In this document: one piece after another, positions 1 to 13,200 of the stretch
How positions within the stretch are numbered: position 1 is the first letter of the stretch
Layout: each line of letters opens with the position of its first letter
Origin: Theristus sp. LFF4_11
Taxonomy: Eukaryota > Nematoda > Chromadorea > Monhysterida > Xyalidae
Direction: 5' to 3'
Assembly (NCBI GenBank): GCA_030248135.1
Contig: JASANC010003074.1
Coordinates: 1-64,000, forward strand
DNA length: 64,000 nucleotides
Translations under genes and position numbers: made by a program
Notes under the pieces: model-generated
Databases searched by the model: none
Told to the model about the DNA's origin: nothing
The model's input: only the letters and a program-made list of their open reading frames with translations

Positions 1-8
1 GGCCGGCC

Positions 9-125
9 TAGGGTTGTTAAACAAAAATGAAAATTTTTTTTTAATTTAAAAAATCGGCATTTTTGTTTTTTTTTAATCACTTTTTTTTTAAAAAAAAATT
101 TTCATTTTTGTTTAACAACCCTTTA
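9..125. mobile_element. hAT-like MITE with 8-bp target duplication
   Basis: A short hairpin element: the left arm starts TAGGGTTGTTAAAC and the right arm is its near-complement ending in AACCCTTTA. The 8-bp direct repeat GGCCGGCC lies at 1-8 and 126-133. An 8-bp duplication with a TAGGG terminus fits non-autonomous hAT elements. The interior is only A/T runs. The window begins exactly at the left duplication, so flanking context is missing. Confidence 0.65.
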
Positions 126-133
126 GGCCGGCC

Positions 134-1208
134 CCCCCAGGCCCCCCCCCCCAGAACAACCATGCAATCACAACACAACAACAAAGAACCGAACCAAAGA
201 AAAGCAACGGACCACATGACATGACAAATAACATTTACCTTCAGAGAACGTAATCCTTCGATTTTCAGGTGGTCATTCGTTGCGTGTGCACCCATAGTTT
301 TTGTATTTTGTTTTCTCAAAGAACAATTTTACGTGTTTTTTTTGGCTGCAAAAAATAAAACTGAGAATTGAGAAAAGGAGACGACAACTTGAAGTCAGGA
401 ACGGAATAGCCGTGGAAGGTAGATTCGAATTGGCAAGTTCGGGCAACCAATGAACCGTGCCCGTGGGATGCTTGCACTACACAAAAACAAACAGCCGCAT
501 CTGCTGTTTCGGTTTTTAATTGGGATTTTTAAATGAATTTTTTAATTAATTAAAAAAAACGAAATTTTGGCGGTTGGCACGTTTTATGATATTACGCTCC
601 AGTTAACTCGCTCCATATTGGATGTTCTCGGACATTGCTAAAACGGACCGAAACCTAATAACCAACCTAAACCTGCTTAAGCAAAACCGTTCCAACCCCA
701 ATCCTAACCTAAGCCAAGCCTTTTAAGAAAGCAGGAATGAAAATAACTGGGTGCCTGAACGAGTTTGTGTTGAGCGCGAAGCGTGCACGCGCGCCAGTGG
801 ATCATGAGCAATGAGCAATGCGTGATGCGTAGTGCATATCATAATGGAAGCTTGCGAATTTTTGGCCATCAAAATCACTTTGAATTTGAAAATGCGTTTT
901 TAAAAAAAGTTTGCGTAAGACACTTTCTAAAAAAAGTGACTTTGCGTTTTTTGGCTCCGATAAGTTTCTGCTATCATATGTGGTTCTTCGGACTCCCTGA
1001 TTGATTCGCACGGTACTGCTAGTTGGGAGTTTCTTTCTTTTCGAACCCTACCTGAAGCTGAACGAATCGATCCAAAATCAAATAAAAATAGAGACACGAA
1101 CAACGACATTTTTTAAACTTGTTTTGCACTTGAAATTGTATTTTTGTTTTCCTTCTGATTCCGCAATCCTGCCGACGACAGCGGTCCGATCCAGCAAATT
1201 TGTAAAAC
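134..1208. other. Upstream region of the CCAR1-like gene, no gene seen
   Basis: AT-rich sequence with long A and T runs. Around 650-720 there is a phrase with 'cctaacctaagcc' that recurs many times at 60.2-61.0 kb, so part of this is dispersed repeat. The CCAR1 promoter should be here. I see no clear TATA box or initiator and no unambiguous trans-splice acceptor directly before the ATG at 1209. The short open frames in this stretch look random. Confidence 0.5.
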
Positions 1209-4200
1209 ATGTCGCAGTTTGGAGCCAACCGGGGCTGGAGTCGGCCACCGGGCGCTGCTGGAAGTGAGTTTTGCTGGATTGAATGGAAAATCCACTTTTT
1301 TGACCATCCAATCTTTTCGGCACAACGCGTTTCTTCGTCGTTTCATCTTCATGTCTTCTAGTTCTCAATCAATCGATGTTGTTTCTTGTATCCATAAAAC
1401 TGGTATTTGTACCACTCTAGTGGCACAGCACAACACCTCAGCTGACTGCCAATAACAGACAAAAATTCTTCTCACTCGCCTTCAGATCCGGCCGGCCAAC
1501 AATTGAACCCGCAACTGTTCAGCGGTATGGCCGGTTTGCAGGGCCTGGTGAATCCGCAAGCGGCCGCTGCGATGCAGCTGAATGCGGTCAGTTTGCGTTT
1601 TGTGGTTGAGGGAGGCGATACGATAAAAGAAAAACAATTTGATTGCGATTTGAGATGAGAGTTTTATTTTCGGTTGCCTGGTTCATTCGCTCGTCAGTTT
1701 TCCTGTTTTCTCGACTTTGTTTGAAGTTCCTTCCCCCTCTCCTGCTCCTGCATTTGGACGAGGCTTGTAAACCGGTTAGCCTGCCTCACTGAGTGAGTCA
1801 TTTCTGTTTTTTGTCGCTTCCAAATTTTTTTTGTTTATCTTTTCCATGATTGATTGTGATTGTGATGATCAAAAAAGGTTTATGTTTGAAATCTTCTTGT
1901 GCTGCACGTGGTATACCACCAAACGTTTTGCGCACTTGTTTAATCAGATATGTAATCTCTGGTGTGGTGTTTTATTTTTCTGCCGCTGTGCAACAAAAAT
2001 GAAGACTTGTCTAAAAGTAAAATCATATTCCAAAAATTCGGCCCTTGACGAATAGTGAAATTTCCAGCTGCAGTCACATTTGTCTTATGGCTCTGTGAAA
2101 ATCTCCGCTGATCTTGTTGTGTTCAGAAGGAGTTTGACTGCCCGCACATTTTTCCCGTCAAGAATTTTTCAATTCTGGCGTCAACTTCTGGAGCGTTGTT
2201 TCAGAGACGCTTTTTTAATAGACGCGCACCCTCAGAACGAAATCGCGTATACTCGTTGATAGAAACTGGATGGATGACCAAAGTGAGCCGTCAGAGTTCG
2301 TATCAGTGCATCGCTGCGAAAAGAGTCGCACCACCGCTCAACTGCCTGTTGCACTCAACTCAGATCATCACTTCACAAACCACTCGCATTTGTTCTCTGC
2401 AGAGTCTGCAAGGTCTCGGCGCGGCGGGCCTGAGTGCGGCGGGCATGCTACCCGCTGCATTCAACCAACCGCCGATGGTGACCGCGTCCAGCGCCTCGCT
2501 GGGCGGCTTGGGCGGCGCCATGGGCGGCCAACAGACCCGTCTGATCCAGCAGCAGGCGCCCGTCATGCAGCAGCAGCCGCAGCAGCAGAATGCCGCCGGT
2601 TCGTGCGTGTTTCGTGCGTTTTTTGTTTGTGATTTTCATTTGGAAATTGTGTAGCCCCCCCGCCCCCGCCCCGCTTCCAATTCACACTTTGAATTTGTAG
2701 TGCCCCTCTCACTCCCTCCCCTCTCCTCTCGGAACCGGTTTCAGCAACCCGAAAGGTGCCAAACGCCGATGGCACTGGGTTTTTTTTTCAAAGCAAATGA
2801 CCTCCGACACGTTTTCAATGAAATCACAATACAACAGGAAAATGTATCCGTGCAAACGGGCCAAAAAATACGTTCCTTTGTGATGTTGTTCGACGCGATA
2901 CGATCTGCAGCCTTTTTTCTGCAGTTTAACTCTATAACATGTCCAACTAACTGATTGCACTCTGTGCAGGCATTGCTGTGGAGGCGGGGACTGACCTACA
3001 CAAAATGCATGCGTCCGGTGGTCCCCAATCAATCACCTAGTTGCATGTGATATAGAAATAGAATGAAGCTGAATTTTGAGTTGAATCTTCGTCTTTCGTT
3101 TCAGTCAACCAAGGCCAACCGCAGCAACAACAACAGAAGAGTCGCGCATTCATTGGTGTCGTGACAAAGATGCAGGACAATTACGGCTTTGTGGATGATG
3201 ATGTGTTCTTTCAAACCAGGTATGATCGGTTAGTTGCTCCCGAGACTCAATGTGCGCATTGATAGTAAACAGTTTCATGCATGACGCGGGAATTCAAAAT
3301 CGGTAAAGAGTTCCGAGTCCCTAAATAGAGCCGGGTCACTTAGGCGATCTTGAATTGCCACATAAAGGCTGAAACAACTAGTTCCCTTTCGACGTCTGCG
3401 AACGCATTGAGTCTCGGAACCAAAAGAAATGGTACTACAAACAAGATGCTAGCTTCTATTCTTTCTTTGACGCGTCACGCAAACACACGCGGTGCAGCCT
3501 ATTTACCTGTTGTTGTTGTTGTTGTTTCCAAACAAGGCAAGGCTGAGAAAAATCAGCACTATTCTTGAAAATGAAACAAGACTGCCAAAAAATCGCCATA
3601 ATCTCGTTGACCAACATTACCAAAACAAAAAAACCATACACCAAAGAAACGGCGATTGCAGCGTCGTCCGCGGCGGCATGCCACGCATCGGTGACCGCGT
3701 GATGGTCGAGGCGAACTACAACCCGAGCATGCCGTTCAAGTGGAACGCGTTCAGGATTCAGTTGATTCCGATGCAGGATCAGGTTAGTGGGCCCGCGGGC
3801 GTGGGGCTGTGGTTAGTTTTTTTTGTAAAGTGGGCAGTATCTCAAAAGTGCGGAGTGAGGTGGTCCGAAAACTAGACCTAAACCAAGTTCTGGTTGAATG
3901 GTGGAGCCCGAAGCTTATTTTTATGACAGTGGGTTCCCATTGGATTGGTATTTCTGGCAAATTCTACACCGGACCGGTCTGTCCAGGCAGGTCTCCTTTT
4001 GATAATTTATTCAGTTTGTCAAAACTCGAATCCCCTGGACTACAACGGCTCACTTTTCAGGCACTGCTCGCTTTTGTAAAATTGACCATTGGCTGTTGGT
4101 AATATTTGGGGTGCACACGCATCCGGTATTCGTTCTCAGCGATCTCGCCTGCTTGATGAATGAATACACGCCTTTTTTCGACAGAGTATTTATTATCACC

Positions 4201-7200
4201 AGCGATTGTGATTAGCAGCGAAACAAAAGATTGTCTTTTCAGAAAGCAAAAATTCACGTGATTCCAAAACCGTGTGTGTAAAAACGCAAGCCTAGTCGTG
4301 ACCATTGTTTCCACCAAAATTCCACCGGCAGGTGCACAGCGCGCCACAAGCTCCGCCTGCAGTGCCGCTCAACCAATCGGCGGCCGCGATGCACCAGCAT
4401 CAGCCAACCAGCGTGCAGCAGCAGCAGGCTATGCAGGCGACCGCTGGCGGGCGAGCGCGCGAACGCGAGTCGGACCGATGGGGCCCGCCGCCCAGTCAAC
4501 AACAGCAGCAGCAGCTGATTTCGGTCCGGTTTTGGGTTTTGGTTCAGCGGCGTCACGGACGGAAAAACGGTTTTTTTAACAGATCCATTTTTCTGGCAGT
4601 ACAGTGAATCGGTTTTGTTCGATGGTCCATGGCCAAAGCTTTTTTCCTGAAAATTTTCCAACTCACTTCAAGCCAAACTGTGGCTACAAACGAACGACAG
4701 TTTTTGTTTCGTTGCGTCTTGCCTCGAATTTCAAAATGCATTTTTATGCCATCCGACAATAAATTGAGAGCCACAAAATGTGAGTTTCAGAAAAATGCCA
4801 TGTGCAGGCCACACCAACGATGGACTTCAGTCGCGGCGGGGGTCAGCAGACGGAAGCGCACCGAGCGAGCGGGGCGCCGCACCATCAGCAACATCTGCAG
4901 CAGCATCGGTCCCCGCAACGGTCGACGCATCATCGGAGACAGGCGTCACCGCTGGCAATGCAGCCGCGGCGAATGGTTGGTGCGACTTGGCTACTGTGAC
5001 AATGATGATGATTGGTTGTTGCTGTTGTTGTTTGTTGTCGCCCACGTAAAGATGCACGTAAAGACGATTGCGACGTGTGACGGTGTTGTTGTTGCTGTTG
5101 TTGTCGCCACGCATATACAGACTAAGCTCAAAAACATGTCCAACTAGCTGATTGGTTGGTTGATGCATGCATTTCTGTGTATGGATTGCTGTGGAAGAGG
5201 AGTTTGGTTTGCACGGAATGCATGATCACCAACCAGTCAGCTAGTTCGGTCACAACACTCGAGCAGAAAATAAAACCAACACGAAAATCTCGCAATCTGA
5301 CGTCACGGGGTCAGACGTCGTTTGCATGCAAATCTGCTAAAAATGTTTCTGCAATTTGCCGAAATCTGCTAAAAAATCTGCAAGCAAACGCTCCAGAATT
5401 TTTGCAAAAATACCGACGTTTTTCTGCAAAAAAACCGTGCGGGCTCTGCTTCAGAGCCCATTACCACCGCCGCGTCGCCGTAGTCCGTCGCCGCGTTCCG
5501 TGTACGCACTAGACCGAGGCGGCAGTCAGACGGAGAAAGACACTCGCAGCTCGGATCGTTACCGGTGAATTCAATCGATTCAGTTTTTTCTCTCCGGTTT
5601 TTTTTTACTTTTTTACAGTATCATCGTCTGCAGCTCTAGTCTCGTCTATTATATTGGCAGTTTTGCCTTTGTATGCAGTCTTTTGAGTAATGAATATTTT
5701 TGCAATAACACCTTTGCTGATGTTATTTCGACTAGTGCGAGCTTTATTCTCGAATCATTCTTGTATCCGGTTTTTACTGAACACACCAGTGGATACCAAA
5801 ACATAATTCTGGGATGTTTCATGAAGGTTACATTCAACGTCAGTTGTTCGGGTGAAAGTTGCTTTCTCGATTGCAGAGACCGCGAGCGCGGGTCGGATCG
5901 TGACCGCGGCGACCGCGACCGCAGTGACCGCGGTGCAGAGCGCAGCTCCGGCGGGCGTGAACGGGAGGAGCGGCACACGAGCATCCTCAGCACCGCGTCA
6001 ACGGCGCACAAACGAGAACGGGAACGACGACAGTAAGCACGGGAACGGGTATGGCCATGAGTCTTTTGAGGCAGTAAGGGGTATAGCGGGGTGATGTTGT
6101 CTGTAACAACACGCACTGCATGGAACGCGAGTATTATCAACCAAGTCACTTCTCTGCATTTCGGCCTGGCCAACATTAGATGCAGAAGAGGGGTGGCCCC
6201 TTTATAGTGCATGTGCCCCCAAACCGTACCGGTGCGACGGTAGATTACCAACCGAACTGTGTGCTTTTGTATTCTGAAAGCTGTTATTCTGTATTACTTT
6301 GTGCATTTTCTCCATGCACCTCAGTGCGAAATGACGTACAACTGAACGGATATACAGTGGCGGGGTGGCGGCCAAAAGTGTTGGAACGCTGCGCGCGTGT
6401 GTGCGTGTGAGCAGTGTATTGCGCGTGTGTTGTGTCAACCCAATGCTAATTTTTTTAGTTTTTTAGACTACTGAGCGTATCTAGTACATGAATCGCAGGG
6501 TTTTTTTTTCACTGAAGCATTCATTTATTTGACAAATACCGAACATTATAACACGCATCCATTGCATATGACTGGCAGTAAAACTGATTCAAAATCATTG
6601 GCAAGAAAACTATTCTACGAAGTATTAGCGTTTGTTTGTGTTTGAATTATCTAACAGACGTGTATTGCGTTCATGTTTCGGGTTCCAGTCGGATTGTATT
6701 GTTTATTCCGCTATATTTTCTTGCCAAATAATTTTGAAACAGTTTTACTGCCAAATGGAGGTGTGTTGTAATGTTCGGTATCTGTCAAACAAATGCATGC
6801 TTCAGCGAAAAAAAAACCCTGCGGATAGTGTACTATATACACTGAGTAATCATAAAAACAAAAAAAATTAGCATGGGATTCGTTTGTAAAGCTGATGATA
6901 CACACGCGCAACACACGCGCACACATGCGCGCAGCGTTCCAACACTTTTGGCCGCCACTGTAGAATGGACGCAGTGCAGTGTCGTATCGGTGTGGCTTTG
7001 CTCCGCCTCTTCAACTTCGTCGTTTCACTCGCTGATTCGGCATTCTGGTGCTTGCTTAGCATTTCTGTACTTTCGTTCAATCAAAACAACAACAACAAAA
7101 AAACACCACAATGAAATGAACTGCAATGATGCGGTTCATTCCTGCGGTACGCAAAATAAAATGCTGAATGATCGCACCATTGATTCATTTTTTCCGCAGC

Positions 7201-10200
7201 GGCTCCCGCGAATCGGCGCTGTCCAGTCGTTCGCCGCCACGCCGCCGCGCCCGAGTCGTGCCGCGCTACGTGGTGCACGTGCCGAAGTACTCGTGCGATC
7301 CGTGAGTGCCAATTAGCACAGTTGCACTCTGAATTATATGGACTGGTAGTCATCACGTGGTCTATAAGCGTGAAAAAAGGAAAGTTTACAAAATTTTAGT
7401 GTATTTGTATTGTCCCCACTGCGCATATTAAAATACTATCGCAGCAATGAAACTAATGCGAGAGAAAAGTGGGAATTTGCCAACAACAACAACAACAACA
7501 AAAGAATACGTACAGTTGAACTCTGAATTATTGGGAATCAGCTGATTGGTTTGTGATTACAGTTTGCATGATTTCTGTGCAACCCAAACTCCGCTGTCAC
7601 AGCAATGCTTGCACAGAAAACATGCATACTGTAATCACCTACCAATCAGCGGATTCCCCATAATTTAGAGTTCGACGGTACGCATTGTTTTGTTTTCTTG
7701 TTGTTGACAAATTCACACTTTTACTCTCATTAAGGGGCATTCATGAAGCAGTATTTAGTGACCGCGTAGCTATGTTTTAACACAGTTACGCGTCACTAAA
7801 TAATACTTCATGAATGGCCCTTTAGTTTCATTGCTGCGATAGTATTTTAACGTGCGCAGTGCGGACGAAACAAATACACTGACGTTTTTTTGTAAACTTT
7901 CGTTTTTTCACGCTTATACACCACGTGATGATCACCAGTCCAGTCCATCAGACATCCACACGCATGAAAAGACAGGATACTGCGCAATTATGCGGCGCAC
8001 GTTTTGGCAAACAGCGTGGCCGCTTCTGTTTGACTGTACAGCTTTTGATGTATCTGGGGGAGCTCTCTCCCCCCAAAAAAATTCGAATCTATCTTTATCT
8101 GTGAAGTTTGTTCAGCTCAGTTATCATCGATCGAAAAAAAATTTCTCAGCAGCTATCTTTGTCTTCGAAGGCATTTTAAAATTACCCCCTTTTAGCGGTT
8201 TTGCTATGTTTCTAATTTCAAATTTTTGGCCTCCGCAGTCTTCCGCGCCCCCTAAATTTTCGCAGCTATCCATCAATCTGGTAAATCGGCCTTGCCCAAG
8301 CGCCAGCTCTTTGATCAAGTATCCCACTGCACCGTTCAATAACCACCAACACCGGCGCGATTGCAGACGTGCGCTAACGTTGGCCGACTGCCGACAACGC
8401 TTCACGAATCTGTACGTGCCGTCCGACTTCTTTGCGGCGCGCTGGTCGTGGCGCGAGACGTTGCCGCTGCATCGCACGTTCGCGCTCGACCACCCGACTG
8501 CGTACACGGTCGTACATCGACAGATCGATCCGGTCGGGGGGCGTGGCGAGGCGCCGCTGGAGCCGCCCGATGTCGACTATCGCTACTCGGCCAAGGTTGC
8601 TGCATGGATGGAGCGGAGAGAGCAGCAGGGCTGGCTGAGACAAGCGCGTAAACGCCCGTTTTTACCTGACCAACAGTCGAACACAATAACATAACCTACT
8701 AGCTGATTGGTTGGTGGTCACGTGATGCATGCATTCTGTGCAAGCCAAACTCCGGCGAACTCAGCAGTTCTTACACAGAATGCATGCATCAACCAATCAG
8801 CTAGTTGGATATGTTATAGACTGCAGGTGTGTTTAGCATTCACCAGTCACGCGCATGTTGACAAAGTTCTGACGCTGCTAAAGTGGAAGCGTTGTGAAGC
8901 GGAAGACTAGCTGAAGCTGGTACTGTAGATTGGGTCAGGGCTTCCTAATCGTTGCGGTTTGCAGCAATCGTGTGCACGCATAGCAAACTGGCTGAATTTC
9001 ACGACAGCGGTGTGTTGCTTCGTTCTAGAAAACTCTTTCATCGAAGTTCTCCTTGAAAACTCAGGTGATGCTGTTCGCGGCGCCGGAACTAGAGGAGCTC
9101 TACAAGAAGGCCATGGGACTTCGGTCGAATGGAACATTGGACGAAGACGCTGAGATGATCAGCACACAGAAGCAGATCAGCTTTCTCGTTGGTTAGTTGG
9201 TCAAAATTGTTGAACGTGAAACGCTGCTTGAAATGTTTCGAAACTGAAAATTGTGAAAAATCAGATCAAATTGCGAAATGGGACTCGAATCACTTCACAA
9301 ATTTTGAATTCCCGCGTTGTGCATGCAACTGTTTACCTATCTATGTGCACATTGAGTCTGGCGACCATACCCGTGTGCGTGTGACGGCGTAGGGTACCGA
9401 ACCGATGCACGCAGCGCTCGAAATCGGTGTGCAGCCCGCAAGAAACATTTGTGGTGGCATTTAGGCGACACCGCTTTGAGCGCTGTGTACCATTCTAATT
9501 CCAAGCAGAAAGCCTAGCAAACAATAATTCGATTTGATCTGATTCTGTTTTATTTTTCGAATTCGAAATACTCCGATTTTATTCACGAAGGCAAACCAAA
9601 ACGCCAATCATTGCGCTACAGCAACCGCCGAAACAGCTGTTTATGACAAAAAACTTTGAAATTTCTTCTGTTGATATGAAAGCTCAGTCAACCGCCAAGC
9701 ACAAAATGAATGTTGCAGAACGAAAGTTTGCATGCAAATCTGTTTCTGCAATTTGCAGAATCCGCTCCAAAATTTCTGCAAAAAACCGATTCACAGGCTC
9801 GCGCGGCAAATCGGAGACGCTCGCTATCGGCGGCGCGTGGTCGCCGTCGTTGGACGGCGCCGATCCGGAGTGCGATGCGATGGTGCTGATTCGCACGGCG
9901 ATTCGCACGACGCGCTCGTTGACGGGCATCGATCTGAGCGGCTGCACGCAATGGTGGGTGGCCGTTAGGCTTGTTTGTAGTGGAGCTTTTCATGTTGTCG
10001 CTTCTTTCGTCTGCACAACCGCGACATCAGCTGGCTGCCCCACACCTGCCGTATTGTCCGCCCGCCCCGGCAGTGTTCCCGGGTGATCCGAACTCTTGAA
10101 CGGGTTTCTCGGATCGATGAAAATGACGACAAGACTGAGGAGCTGGGTTTTCGGAGTAGGTTTTACGGGTTTTCAGTGCAGGTCGAGCGGCTCAGGTACC

Positions 10201-13200
10201 CGTTTCAAATGGTTTTTTTCTGGTTTTTTGGTTCAGTCAGTAGCAAGGCAGTTTTTTCGGTTAAATTTGCATTGCTTGTTTTGGTGACTTTTTGGACTCA
10301 GAAGGTGTGGTATGATCTAAAACAAACAAGTGAATCTTGTTTCTGTCACTGCTTGCGTTTTATGCCATTCTTTTTTTCAAAAGGCGCTCTAAAAACAACC
10401 TGTGTCAGACAATACACTAAACTGTTAAGTTAAGCGTGTTTTTTGCGCGGTTGGAGCTTCTGAATATTTTCGACCAATCAGTGCGATGTTCAGCTTCACC
10501 ACCATTTTTCGACATCCGCGCGAACTGTGAGAGGCGGAGAGTTGGCTAACGACAAATCTGACATCGCTGAAAAAAACAATATTTGAAACGCACGTTACAC
10601 TGATTGACTGTACACTTTGCGAAAAACATGTTTGATAATGCAACGCACAACGAAAGGTGTCCAGTTCAATCAAGCAACTCTCATTACGTTGTTGCGTGAC
10701 TCGCCTTTGCATCTTGAACGTCATAATAATGTTCCAATATGAATAATTCGCCATTTTTATCAATGAAAATCAATGTTTCAGTTTCATGCAGAGAATAAAT
10801 CATTGTCTCGCATCGTTTAACGTATCTGGTGACGGCGTATGATTGTGCCACCACCACCACCACCACTGTTTTCTCTCAATTTTGTCTACCAAACCAGGTG
10901 CAAGTTCTTGGAGTTGCGCTATCGTCGCGTCGATAAGGAGAGTGCGTGGGCACAGCAGCCGATACGAAAGTTTGCCGTCACCGGAGATGTCGGTACGGCC
11001 GATGCAGGCGCCGCCAATGACGACGCCGACAAGCCGGCGCTGCCGCCAGCGCACGTCGACACGGTCGTCGTCTATCTGCCGGACGTCTGGACGTTGTCGC
11101 CGTCGCAGGCGGAGTTTGACGCCGAGATTGCCGCGTTGCACCAGCAGCTGCAGGCGAAACTCGACGCGCTAGACGCACCGCCGAAGGCGGAGTCGGAGGC
11201 GGAGTCGACCGCCGGCGACATGAAACCGAACGACGATGCAGCGGTTGACGAGAACGCCACGGCCGAGTCGACGACGAAGAGCGAGCAGACGCCCGCGGCG
11301 GCTGCGCACGCGTCGCAAGTCACTCAGGTTGATAAAGAGAGAGAGGCCGAAAGGTGTCCGTTCGGCACACGCGCGCGCCCAGCGGCTCTCTTTTGGGTGG
11401 CTGCTGTTTTGTTTGTTCCGTGTTTTGTTGTTGCTGTTTTGTTGTTATTGTTGTGCGTCCAGTCGGTCGGCGGCCGAGTACCGATCGAAGTTTTTTCGTA
11501 GCTTCGAATGTTTTCATCATTATTGTGACTCCTTGAAAACAATCATTCATGTTGCTTTGCTATGAATTGCAGCGATGCACCGATATGTAGAGTATTCAGC
11601 ACGGTGTTTGGGCATGCTTCTAATTGATGTTTTCCTTCACTAACACACTTTGGGTTTTTTGTTTTCTATTCTGCTTCTCTTGCCCCATTTTTCGCGAACA
11701 CCATGAAAGTTGCAACCCCAACCGAGCAATGTGTTCCAATTGAGTTTTTACCACCACTCCTGGCCTTGGCACTGGTCAACAGTTAGCGCGCGTGCGCGGC
11801 GAATTTGCGCAGCAAAATATAAACATGCGAGTTTGTTTTTCGGTTGTTTTTCAGGTGCTCACACCACACACACACTCCACACTCCAGGAGTCGAGTGTCC
11901 AGACACGCGCACACTCAGAGACGAGACGCTACAATCAACAACAACTCGACGAACCACTCAGTGACCATCAACCAATCAGCGAGAGGGCCGCTATCAATCT
12001 ACCAATGTTGTCGATGGCAGCAATTCATCATTCTCACTATCATATTATCAATTCCTATTTCGCTTGCATGTGTTTTCCTGTGCCGTATACAGAGAGGGAA
12101 TCACCAATGGCAAGACAAGAGACGGTCGTGTGAAGCCGTAATTCATTGTCCGTCGATCAAACAGGGGACTGAAAACTTTGCGGGAACTGGCTGGCGTAAA
12201 ACGCGGGAATTAACGGTCGATACCCGTTGCTAGTGTCGGTTGTACGACGAGGCGGGTACAGCTCGGTTTCGATGCACGTCAACCGCGGCGAAACGGCACC
12301 ATCTTGTCATGCGCATTTTAAAATTCAGCAACAATCAGCAACTGTAAACGCCGTTGAGCACGCGAACCATCAGTCACAGCTCGAAACGTGCGCTCCGAAC
12401 AATTTAGCCATTTTACGTCTCACATCGTCATGGCGTGCTTGTGCATCTGCGATTGTGTTGGAACGGCAAAAGTGTCACGAACCAATCGTGAAAGTGTTTT
12501 GTTTTTCTAATTATATTCCCGCAACTATCGAATTCGGTGCGTTTCATCTAGAATTCACAACTTCTCACACACAAAAAATATCACTACAGGGTGTTCACAC
12601 AGATTATCACAACATCCACAACCATGGTGTCCAGTATCGATTGCAAATTATTCGGCAGCGGGTAAGTAAATAAATGCGAAAATGAAGGAAAAGGTGAGCG
12701 GTGACCTAAAAAGACGCTAATTGTGCTTTGCTTGTCTTGTGTGTGTGTTGTGTTGTCTGCTTTTTTGTTTGGCTTTTCAGCGCGTTACAGTTCTCTTTGT
12801 GTGTTTGTCTGTTTTTTTTAATTGCTTTGTATCCCGCGGTTTTTTCCATAGACCGTCCGCGACGGGGGTGCGCAGCGCGCGGCGTTTTTTTACGGGCGAA
12901 ATTCCAAAATCCGAGCAAGTGAACAGTCAAAGTGCCCAAAACAGCAACTTTTTTAGAGCCTTCCAAGTTTTAATTGCCTGTTTTTTGTTATGATTTTCTT
13001 TCGGTTCGCTTCGTTCGTTACATGCACCACCAAGTACGGTGCAAATTAACGTTATGCAAAAAAATGCAAAAAACTCGCCGCGCCCGCACAAATGTTGACC
13101 AGTGTAAATGGCCCGAAGTCGGTATCTGGTGTTGAGTGGAGAAACTTTTCACCATTTTCAAAATTACCCCACCCATCTTCTGTTGGTTATTTGCATGTTT

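Noticed and set aside
7852..8366. Long open frame continuous with CCAR1 exon 11 on the left
   Set aside because: The residues before 8367 have no similarity to the CCAR family, and a good acceptor (TTGCAG) begins exon 11 in the right phase, so this is intron read-through.
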